A stretch of DNA of 48,293 nt from contig JADGCU010000008.1 in the NCBI GenBank assembly GCA_015228785.1, forward strand, positions 1-48,293, given 5' to 3'. The notes under the pieces were generated by a model that was not told where the DNA came from, did not search any database, and saw only the letters and a program-made list of their open reading frames with translations. Origin of the DNA: Candidatus Omnitrophota bacterium. Its GTDB lineage: Bacteria; Omnitrophota; Gorgyraeia; Zapsychrales; Fredricksoniimonadaceae. Below, piece after piece: positions 41,582 through 48,293 of the stretch (positions within the stretch are counted from its first letter, which is position 1; each line of letters opens with the position of its first letter). Position numbers and translations under genes: made by a program.

Positions 41582-42457
41582 ATGTTGATGGCCATTATAG
41601 AGCCTGTGATAAGGCCTCCATCGGAGGCGAATAGTTTTCTTTTACAGGTTACACTTGGATGCTCGGAAGACAATTGTAGTTTTTGCGGCGCCTATAAGAA
41701 TAAGCCCTTTCGCATCAAAGATCTTAAAGAGGTCACGGAAGATATTCATAGGTTCGCTGGCAGATACAGAGACACACGCCGGGTTTTTCTGATGGACGGG
41801 GATGTCCTTGTTCTGAGTAATAGCAAGCTTTTGCCTATTCTTAGAGAGTTGCAGCAAGCCTTCCCGGGCCTTTCTCGTATTTCGAGTTATGCCAATGGGT
41901 GTAACATCACGCGAAAAAGTGATCATGATCTGGCGGAGTTGCGCGAACATCAGTTAAGCCTTATCTATATGGGGCTTGAAAGCGGCAGTCAGGCGATATT
42001 GGATCGATGTGGAAAGACTTCCCGTGTCGAGGAAATGGTTGATGCTGTTCAGAGAGCGGCGCGTGCGGGAATAAAGTCTTCTGTGATTGTTTTACTAGGG
42101 CTTGGGGGGAAGAGTCATTCGGCAGAGCACGTTACAAAGACGGTCGAAGCTCTCAACAGGATGCAGCCAAGATATCTGTCGTTTCTGTCGTTGATGATTA
42201 TTCCAGGCACTGCGTTGGCGAAGGAGGCTAGACGGGGTGACTTTAAAGAATTAGATTCAGTGGATTTGTTACAAGAGGCTTATGATATTATTCAGGGGCT
42301 TGATCTTAAGAAAACCATATTCCGGTCAGATCATGCTTCAAATCATTTGGCTTTGGAGGGCGTTTTTCCTAAAGATAAAACAAGTCTGTTGAATAATTTG
42401 CAGGCTGCTATTAAGGGAGAGATCGTATTAAGGCCGGAGATCTTTAGGGCGCTGTAG
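41582..42457 (+). CDS. Radical SAM protein with C-x4-C-x2-C cluster
   Basis: This 291-residue protein (or 289 from 41588) has the cluster GCSEDNCSFCGAYK, with C27, C32 and C35. The first spacing has four residues rather than the usual three, a feature of a recognised radical SAM subgroup. The core continues with FLMDGDVLVLS, YMGLESGSQAILDRCGKTSR and SLMIIPGT. There is no B12-binding or obvious extra domain. The substrate is unknown. The SD is GAAGGG. It is followed by a DUF4268-like gene. Confidence 0.85.
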   Translation: MLMAIIEPVIRPPSEANSFLLQVTLGCSEDNCSFCGAYKNKPFRIKDLKEVTEDIHRFAGRYRDTRRVFLMDGDVLVLSNSKLLPILRELQQAFPGLSRISSYANGCNITRKSDHDLAELREHQLSLIYMGLESGSQAILDRCGKTSRVEEMVDAVQRAARAGIKSSVIVLLGLGGKSHSAEHVTKTVEALNRMQPRYLSFLSLMIIPGTALAKEARRGDFKELDSVDLLQEAYDIIQGLDLKKTIFRSDHASNHLALEGVFPKDKTSLLNNLQAAIKGEIVLRPEIFRAL

Positions 42458-42505
42458 GCAGGTTATTATTCGGCGGAGAATTTTTAATCTTATATCAGGA
42501 GTACG

Positions 42506-42955
42506 ATGAGGCTATCAAAGCAAATTTATTTAAACTATTGGAAGCAGTTGAAGTTGTTTGTTGATGAAAGGGGTTTGGATTGGAGATTCTATTCTTTTGA
42601 AGGGGAAGCTGAGACTGTTGTCAAGATCGGGTCTCCTCATCACAAGATATGCCTGGCGCTTGCCGGGTCTGACGGCAAGCATCCGCGGCCTTTCATTTCT
42701 GCAAGTTTCTGGATACCAGATTCCAAAGAGGCCTTTATGATGCTTCAATCAAAGAGGGTAGAGATCGAGGCTGAAATGGGAAAGGTTCTCGAGTGGGATA
42801 GCAAGCTTGGCAGAAAGTCTTGCTGGATTCGCTTAACGGTTGCCATGGATCTTTCTCTTGAGAAAAACTGGCCAGCGTCTTTTGAGTGGTTTGCCGAGAA
42901 CGCGGGAAAGATCAGAGATGTTTGTCATCGGCATTTGACTTTCGTAGGATGTTGA
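42506..42955 (+). CDS. DUF4268-like protein
   Basis: This 149-residue protein has NYWKQLKLFVDERGL, PFISASFWIPDSKEAF and WPASFEWFAENAGKIRDV, resembling the DUF4268 domain found alone or next to nuclease-like domains. I am moderately sure of the family. The SD is AGGAGT. It stands between the radical SAM gene and an unrecognised protein. Confidence 0.55.
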   Translation: MRLSKQIYLNYWKQLKLFVDERGLDWRFYSFEGEAETVVKIGSPHHKICLALAGSDGKHPRPFISASFWIPDSKEAFMMLQSKRVEIEAEMGKVLEWDSKLGRKSCWIRLTVAMDLSLEKNWPASFEWFAENAGKIRDVCHRHLTFVGC

Positions 42956-42982
42956 TAATGTCGGGACGTGATCGAGGATATT

Positions 42983-43714
42983 ATGGCTTTTCAATCAATC
43001 AATCTGGTCAAAACAGAGCTTCCGACATCAAATCTTTTTCGTCATTTACCCCGGTTTGAAGAGATCTATTATCAGGGGAACCCCATTGACCGGGTGCAGT
43101 TATTCAAGGCCGTGAGAGAGGGTGAAGAGTGTAAGCTTCTTGCGGTCACCATCATCCGCAAGGATGAGGATTTCTTATGGGATTCAACAAAAGATCTTTT
43201 GGGTCGTTCGATCAAGGATGCCGCGTCCCTTATGCGTGGAATCTATGCCTTTGACTTGTTGACTTTCGATGTTCATAAGGAGATCGACTCGTTCAATGGT
43301 AACGAGCTCACCCAGGTTCTGGTGAATTCCTCACTAAAGCTTAAGCCTGGTGAACAGATGCTGATCAAGTATTCGTCAGTTTACGGGATACTTCAAAAGA
43401 TGGTTGATGAGTCGTGGGGTAAGATCGTCTTTAAGACGGCAGTTGAACTTTTTAATGACAAGCCGAATTTTCTTTTTGCCTTGGTCAGCAAGATCTTAAA
43501 GACTGTGGAGTTTGCTCATGCGCCTGTGATGGTGTTGGTCAATGATTTGAGCACGCATCCTTTATATGATCCGCAGAATGAAGAGCAGAAAGCGTTTTTG
43601 GATGATCTTATCGCTAAGCAGATCAAACATAGTATTGAATTTCCCCCTGAGGTATTTATTCAGGATCAAAACGGGGTAAAAGAATTGTTTTCAGGGATAA
43701 TGATAAAGCCTTGA
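42983..43714 (+). CDS. Unrecognised 243-residue protein
   Basis: I recognise no family. From ATG 42983 with SD GAGGA (a GTG at 42968 would add five residues) the protein is soluble with mixed helices and strands. Notable parts are LRHLPRFEEIYYQGNP-like N-terminal sequence, VTIIRKDEDFLWDSTKDLLG in the middle, and VMVLVNDLSTHPLYDPQNEE near the end. No signal peptide, membrane segment or metal motif is seen. It ends 134 bases before glpK. Confidence 0.6.
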   Translation: MAFQSINLVKTELPTSNLFRHLPRFEEIYYQGNPIDRVQLFKAVREGEECKLLAVTIIRKDEDFLWDSTKDLLGRSIKDAASLMRGIYAFDLLTFDVHKEIDSFNGNELTQVLVNSSLKLKPGEQMLIKYSSVYGILQKMVDESWGKIVFKTAVELFNDKPNFLFALVSKILKTVEFAHAPVMVLVNDLSTHPLYDPQNEEQKAFLDDLIAKQIKHSIEFPPEVFIQDQNGVKELFSGIMIKP

Positions 43715-43814
43715 AAGAAAGGCTGTCCTATGTTTTTGGTGAGGGGAAATTCAATTGCTGTAGGTTTTGGGGATGTGCCCAAAAGAACAAGATCTATGAT
43801 GGCCACGATTTGTG

Positions 43815-43843
43815 TTGCGTGATTGATCGTTTCATCAATAATG
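43815..43843 (+). promoter_or_regulatory. Candidate glpK promoter with -10 abutting the start
   Basis: TTGCGT (43815-43820), a 17-base spacer and AATAAT (43838-43843, five of six). The expected start is at or next to ATG 43849, with no SD seen. Confidence 0.4.
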
Positions 43844-43848
43844 AAGCT

Positions 43849-45354
43849 ATGCCTCAACAGAGCGTCTCCAAGAAATACATCCTCGCTATCGATCAGGGCA
43901 CGACGGGTTCACGGGCTTTTATTTTTGATCATCAGGGTCAAGTCGTTTCATCTGCCTACCAAGAATTCAGACAATATTATCCCAAGCCCGGATGGGTTGA
44001 ACATGACGCTCTTGAGATATGGGCTTCGGTTGAGAAGGTTATTCGAAAGGCCGTAGTTCAGGCGCATATTAATCCAGACAAGATCGCGGCCATCGGTATT
44101 ACTAATCAACGGGAGACGACTCTTCTTTGGGACAGGCGAACAGGCAAGCCTTGCCACCGCGCCATTGTTTGGCAGTGCCGTCGGACAGCCCATATTTGTC
44201 AGCGCCTTAAGAAATATGCGAAACTTTTTCAAGATACCACCGGTCTTGTCCTGGATGCGTATTTCTCTGGGACTAAGGTCCAATGGCTTTTGGATCATGT
44301 TCCGGGCTTGCGAGTCATGGCTCGTCGGGGAGACGTGGCTTTTGGGACCATGGACTCCTGGCTTATTTACAAACTCACGGGTGGCCAGACACATGCCACA
44401 GATATGACCAATGCCAGTCGCACCTTGATGTTTGACATTACGACGCGCCGTTGGAGTCCAAAACTTCTTAAACTTCTTGATGTCCCTAAAGAGGTTCTTC
44501 CCAGAGTTTTCTCGTCATCGTCTGTTTTTGGGCATACCTCAGGTTTTGTGGCGGGATTACCCGCTGGTATTCCGATCACGGGTGTTATGGGAGATCAGCA
44601 GGCCGCACTTTATGGGCAAGGATGTACGGAGCCGGGAATGATCAAGAATACCTATGGAACGGGATGTTTTATGCTGCTTAATACTGGGAAAAAGCATGTT
44701 CGTTCAACAGGGGGATTGTTAACGACATTGGCCTGTGATGAGAAGGGGGAGCCTGTCTTTGCATTGGAAGGTTCTGTCTTTATCGCCGGGGCTGTTGTGC
44801 AATGGTTACGTGATGAGCTTAAGGTGATCACTCAGTCATCTCAGACGGAAAGCTTGATCGCGGGTCTTAAAGACACTTGTGGCGTGTATTTTGTTCCAGC
44901 GTTCGCAGGACTGGGCGCGCCTTATTGGGAGCCGGGTGCCAGAGGGGCGATCATGGGGCTTACCCGGGGAGCGAATGTGCGTCATATTGTCCGTGCTGCG
45001 TTGGAATCCATGGCGTATCAGACACAGGATATCTTTGATCTGATGCAGAAGGAATCGCGGCTTAAGGTCAAGGTCCTGGCTGTCGATGGTGGCGCATGTC
45101 GTAATAATTTTCTTATGCAGTTTCAGGCAGATCAATTGGGGATCAGGGTCGTTCGGCCGCAGATGGTTGATTCGACCGTCGCAGGAGCGGCCTATCTTGC
45201 TGGCGTATCTATAGGCATGTGGACATCGGATCGGATCTTTAAGTCCAAATCTGTTGATCGTATTTTTAAGCCGTGTTTGTCCCGCGCACAGGCTGATGGC
45301 CGTTATGCGGGTTGGAAAAAGGCGGTTGGCCAGGTCTTGGCTGGAAAAGAATAA
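43849..45354 (+). CDS. glpK: Glycerol kinase
   Basis: This protein has 501 residues from ATG 43849; a frame from 43711 would add 46 unlikely residues. FGGY-family marks are LAIDQGTTGSRAFIFD, GWVEHDALEIW, ITNQRETTLLWDR, MTNASRTLMFDI and AVDGGACRNNFLMQFQ. It phosphorylates glycerol with ATP to sn-glycerol-3-phosphate. It is followed two bases later by glpD. No glycerol facilitator (glpF) is in the window. The start lacks an SD and may be leaderless. Confidence 0.96.
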   Translation: MPQQSVSKKYILAIDQGTTGSRAFIFDHQGQVVSSAYQEFRQYYPKPGWVEHDALEIWASVEKVIRKAVVQAHINPDKIAAIGITNQRETTLLWDRRTGKPCHRAIVWQCRRTAHICQRLKKYAKLFQDTTGLVLDAYFSGTKVQWLLDHVPGLRVMARRGDVAFGTMDSWLIYKLTGGQTHATDMTNASRTLMFDITTRRWSPKLLKLLDVPKEVLPRVFSSSSVFGHTSGFVAGLPAGIPITGVMGDQQAALYGQGCTEPGMIKNTYGTGCFMLLNTGKKHVRSTGGLLTTLACDEKGEPVFALEGSVFIAGAVVQWLRDELKVITQSSQTESLIAGLKDTCGVYFVPAFAGLGAPYWEPGARGAIMGLTRGANVRHIVRAALESMAYQTQDIFDLMQKESRLKVKVLAVDGGACRNNFLMQFQADQLGIRVVRPQMVDSTVAGAAYLAGVSIGMWTSDRIFKSKSVDRIFKPCLSRAQADGRYAGWKKAVGQVLAGKE

Positions 45355-45356
45355 CT

Positions 45357-46862
45357 ATGCTTAGAGATATTTCCCGTCTAGAAAATAAGACGTTCGATCT
45401 TCTTATTATTGGAGGCGGTATTAACGGGGCTGCGATGGCCCATCTTGCCGCAGGTGCAGGCGCTTCGGTTGCGCTTATTGAGAAAGATGACTGGGCGAGT
45501 GGCGCTTCGAGCACATCGACCAAACTCCTTCATGGGGGCATTCGCTATCTTGAACATTTTGAGTTTGATCTGGTCATTGAATCTTTGCGAGAGCGGTTCA
45601 TTCAACTGAAGAGCGCGCCCCATTTGGCAAGGCCACTCGCCTTTGTTATTCCGGTCTATCGTGGAGATGCGAGGCCCTTGTGGATGATGACGATTGGGGT
45701 ATGGCTTTACCAGATGTTGAGTGGTCCCTGGAATTTGGGGAAACATCGTGGCCTATCTTTAGATGAGATCCAACAGAGCGCTCCGGGTATTTCCCGGGAT
45801 GGTCTGGTTGGGGGGGTTGAGTATTTTGATGCGCAGATGAATGATGCCCGCATGTGTCTTGAGAATGTTTTGATGGCGGATAAGTTTGGTGCGGTTGTGG
45901 CCAATGGCGTAAAGGCAGAGGAGTTTATCAAGATTGATGGTAAGGCCGTCGGGGTGAAGGCCCGGGATGTGATGAGTGGCCGGGTTATTGAGATCCGTGC
46001 CACGAAGATCATTGTCGCCGCCGGGCCCTGGTCAGATGAGCTGATCCAGAAAGATCATCCGGGTGCGCCTAAGCGCCTGCGTGCGACGAAGGGTGCACAT
46101 GTGATCTACGATGGGGCTCCCCCGTCCAAGGGATTCTTACTTCAAAGTCGTCAGGATAACCGTGTCTTTTTTATGCTTCCATTTCAGGGGCGCATGCTGA
46201 TCGGCACAACGGACACGGATTATCATGGAAGCCTTGATGATGTTGTGGCCGATGAGGCGGATGTTCAGTATTTATTAAAGGAGGCCTCGCGTGTATTTCC
46301 GTCTATAACGTTTGAGCGCTCTAAGATTATTTCTTCGTTCGCGGGATTGCGGCCGCTCGTTGCGGATGCGGGACATCCATCGCGTATTTCGCGTAAGCAC
46401 GCGATTGATGTTTCCCGTGATGGCGTTTATTTCTTGATGGGAGGGAAATACACGACTTATCGTGCGATCGCGGAGGAAGTTGTTAAGAAAATTTTGCCGC
46501 AAGTAGCCCGTAATGTTATGTCCTGGCGTCAATTCAGGCTTTATGGCAGCGGGGATGAGGGAGTCGACGTAAGCAGTTTGGCTGTCCGGTTTGGAGTTCA
46601 GAAGGAAACGATGGATTATCTTCACGGGTTTTATGGAAGCCGGGTTAAAGATGTTCTGGAATTGACCCGTAAGGAGGCTTCTTTGAAAGAAAAGATTTGT
46701 TCGTGTTCGCCTGTGATTGCGGCTCAGGTGGTTTATGCCAGAGATGTGGAAATGGCCCGCAATGCCGAGGATGTGATCAAGCGTCGTCTGGGGCTTGCTT
46801 ATGTTCCCTGTCAGGGCGGGGCTTGTCGTCAGGCGGTTGAGATGATGATGAAAAGGAAATAA
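45357..46862 (+). CDS. glpD: FAD-dependent glycerol-3-phosphate dehydrogenase
   Basis: This protein has 501 residues from ATG 45357. The FAD-binding Rossmann motif is LLIIGGGINGAAMAHLAAG, followed by DWASGASSTSTKLLHGGIRY and the late GGKYTTYRAIAEE. It oxidises glycerol-3-phosphate to dihydroxyacetone phosphate at the membrane and passes electrons to quinone. That could feed the quinol-oxidising operon upstream. It is translationally linked to glpK by a two-base gap. Confidence 0.95.
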   Translation: MLRDISRLENKTFDLLIIGGGINGAAMAHLAAGAGASVALIEKDDWASGASSTSTKLLHGGIRYLEHFEFDLVIESLRERFIQLKSAPHLARPLAFVIPVYRGDARPLWMMTIGVWLYQMLSGPWNLGKHRGLSLDEIQQSAPGISRDGLVGGVEYFDAQMNDARMCLENVLMADKFGAVVANGVKAEEFIKIDGKAVGVKARDVMSGRVIEIRATKIIVAAGPWSDELIQKDHPGAPKRLRATKGAHVIYDGAPPSKGFLLQSRQDNRVFFMLPFQGRMLIGTTDTDYHGSLDDVVADEADVQYLLKEASRVFPSITFERSKIISSFAGLRPLVADAGHPSRISRKHAIDVSRDGVYFLMGGKYTTYRAIAEEVVKKILPQVARNVMSWRQFRLYGSGDEGVDVSSLAVRFGVQKETMDYLHGFYGSRVKDVLELTRKEASLKEKICSCSPVIAAQVVYARDVEMARNAEDVIKRRLGLAYVPCQGGACRQAVEMMMKRK

Positions 46863-46872
46863 GGGAATTCAG

Positions 46873-47913
46873 ATGAACGAAAAGAATCAGCCGGTAGGTG
46901 AGCGCGGGGGAAGAGAGAGGGGGCGGATCGGCCTTGTCTTAGGTGGAGGGGCTGCGTTGGGTCTCGCTCATGTTGGGGTGATCCGTGCTTTGGAAGAGGA
47001 GAATATTCAGGTTGATGTTGTTGTCGGATGCAGCATGGGCGCCCTTGTCGGTGCATTATGGGTCACGGGACGCAACGCAGATGATCTGGAAAAAATTGCT
47101 AAAGAGTTTTCGAAAAAGTCCGGATTGCTTAAGCTTTTTGATCCGCCGATCGGGCGTGGACTGATCCTTTTGGGGATCAGTGGTTTTTTGTGGGCCTGTG
47201 GATATAGCGTTCTTGCGGCATTTTTTGTTGTTCTTCTGGTCCTTGTGGGTTTGGTTCCGGTGTCTGGTGTTGTCAATGGTCAGGCGATAGGTCATTGGCT
47301 TAGGAGGAAAGTTGGTCGTGTGACCTTTGATGAGACCAGGATCCCCTTGCGGGTGGTGGCGTGTGACCTTTTACATCGGAGGGAAATTGTTGTTGATCAA
47401 GGTCTAATTACGGATGCTGTTTTTAAAAGTATGGCGCTTCCCGGGATTATCCCGCCTGTCATGGAATCCGGGCAGATGATCGTTGATGGAGGAGTGCTGA
47501 ATCCTTTGCCAGTGAATGTTCTTTTGGATATGGGGGTTAAGAAGATTATTGCAGTTAATGTTCTCCAGTCGCCGGAGGATGCTTGCCAAGGGGAGGAGCG
47601 GGAGGCCGAACGCCTTAAGAAGCTGTCCAGGGTCTCTTTTTTTCAGAATCCATGGCAATATTTTGTGTTTCGTTTGCAGAGGCATGTCAATAAGGCGCTT
47701 TCTCCTAATATAGCTGATGTTATTGTGCGGACCTTGCAGGCGTCGCAGTATGGCTCTTCTCAGGCAAGCGGTCAGAAGGCGGAGGTGTTGATTACGCCAG
47801 ACTTGAGCGGGATTGCGTGGTTTGAGCTTTATAAGGCTGATATATTGATTCAGCGGGGGCATGATGCTGCGATAAAGTGTCTTCCTGCCATTCGGGCCCT
47901 GGTTAATAAATAA
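46873..47913 (+). CDS. Patatin-like phospholipase with a membrane insertion
   Basis: This 346-residue protein has oxyanion loop GGGAALGLAHVGV, nucleophile GCSMG in the GxSxG position and the catalytic Asp in VDGGVLNPLPV. Between the nucleophile region and the rest lies a long hydrophobic stretch (ILLGISGFLWACGYS then VLAAFFVVLLVLVGLV) that most soluble patatins lack, suggesting a membrane-embedded hairpin. No signal peptide is seen. It follows glpD by 10 bases with SD AAGGGA, so it may release glycerol-containing products for GlpK and GlpD. Confidence 0.88.
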   Translation: MNEKNQPVGERGGRERGRIGLVLGGGAALGLAHVGVIRALEEENIQVDVVVGCSMGALVGALWVTGRNADDLEKIAKEFSKKSGLLKLFDPPIGRGLILLGISGFLWACGYSVLAAFFVVLLVLVGLVPVSGVVNGQAIGHWLRRKVGRVTFDETRIPLRVVACDLLHRREIVVDQGLITDAVFKSMALPGIIPPVMESGQMIVDGGVLNPLPVNVLLDMGVKKIIAVNVLQSPEDACQGEEREAERLKKLSRVSFFQNPWQYFVFRLQRHVNKALSPNIADVIVRTLQASQYGSSQASGQKAEVLITPDLSGIAWFELYKADILIQRGHDAAIKCLPAIRALVNK

Positions 47914-48293
47914 AACCTATATTAAGTAAGAGTATATAAAAAATGAGGTATATATTTATTAGGAACAAGAATTTTATGTTTTTGGAATGAAAAGCAATTA
48001 ACTCTTCTTCTATTATGTAGTCTTTCTTACTAGTTTTAGTTAGCGCAAGCGATCTCAATTCCTGTAAGCCTAGAAAATAACCGGCTTAATTTTAAGCTAA
48101 AACAGTCCTTCCAATTTTAGAAATCGATCCAGAAAAGACGCATCTTATTGTCTCTCAGTATGTTGTGGCGAGAAAGAAAGCACGTCTTTTGGGATAGAAA
48201 TTTGCTTCCGTTGACTTGCTTATTGTTAAAGCACATGTTATGTTTCCGGTATAGCAGACAAACGACGAATCGACCTTGATCTATACCAAGATT
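47914..48293. other. Gene-free right end
   Basis: I see no convincing gene, RNA or terminator in these 380 bases. A weak stem (AAGCC with GGCTT around 48070-48090) and AT-rich stretches are present. The base composition is more AT-rich than the genes before it. It may hold the promoter of a gene outside the window. Confidence 0.4.

Noticed and set aside
43711-43848. N-terminal extension of glycerol kinase
   Set aside because: The extra 46 residues do not fit the family, and the 501-residue form from ATG 43849 matches known lengths.

Overview
This is a bacterial chromosomal segment, densely packed with short intergenic gaps, frequent ATGA start/stop overlaps, Shine-Dalgarno sites and recognisable sigma70-type promoters. 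It carries essential housekeeping genes (era, mnmE, purH, folC, mutS, nth, rpsU, tRNA-Asp), so it is not a plasmid or prophage, and I see no integrase, transposase or CRISPR array. The gene content suggests an uncultured lineage near the PVC group, most likely Omnitrophota: secreted TPR/coiled-coil proteins, cobalamin-dependent radical SAM enzymes in glycan-type clusters, a SemiSWEET, a DUF2157 membrane protein and a CxxC/CxxC zinc protein with a lysine-rich tail. That assignment is an inference from gene style, not a proof.

Layout. 1-355: end of an unknown gene, then tRNA-Asp with its own promoter and terminator. 355-10761: a cell-surface or glycan-modification region, with a divergent GT-C membrane glycosyltransferase facing a plus-strand run of two B12-binding radical SAM proteins, two methyltransferases, an asparagine-synthase-type amidotransferase, a GT2 glycosyltransferase, an alpha/alpha-toroid protein and a coupled 56-residue ORF. 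10775-13136: a free-standing tRNA-binding protein, an unusual CxxCxxCC-cluster/DUF2156 fusion, and a DnaQ-type exonuclease ending in a clamp-binding-like peptide. 13196-18016: a secreted coiled-coil protein, an Lrp/AsnC regulator, a terminator-like hairpin, an aminotransferase, a TPR protein, YjbQ and a DUF2157 protein. 18056-23185: PfkB kinase, SemiSWEET, Era, a lone receiver protein, NnrE, endonuclease III, a CorA-like transporter with a changed GMN motif and a PII protein with a shortened T-loop. 23215-28441: rpsU as a single-gene unit, a DJ-1/PfpI protein, purH, folC and mnmE. 28640-32706: a lipoprotein, then two minus-strand secreted TPR/coiled-coil proteins. 32831-36483: mutS, a zinc protein and a pyrimidine-dimer glycosylase. 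36656-40687: a four-gene respiratory operon. 40850-43714: an Hsp15-like S4 protein, DUF3820, a radical SAM protein, a DUF4268-like protein and an unknown. 43849-47913: glpK, glpD and a patatin lipase with a membrane insertion, followed by about 380 bases in which I see no gene.

The most notable system is the respiratory operon: two CydA-like membrane subunits, a Rieske protein and a b6-type cytochrome b, with a cytochrome c domain fused to the larger CydA-like subunit. By eye the latter keeps the N-terminal haem histidine but lacks the haem b558 histidine and the GRQPW quinol-loop signature. This suggests electrons arrive through Rieske/cytochrome b and haem c rather than directly from quinol. 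The second most notable is the pairing of a tRNA-binding protein with the metal-cluster/DUF2156 fusion, which could be an aminoacyl-tRNA-dependent transferase pair. A third theme is that three genes have promoter-like -10 elements so close to the start codon that leaderless transcripts are plausible.
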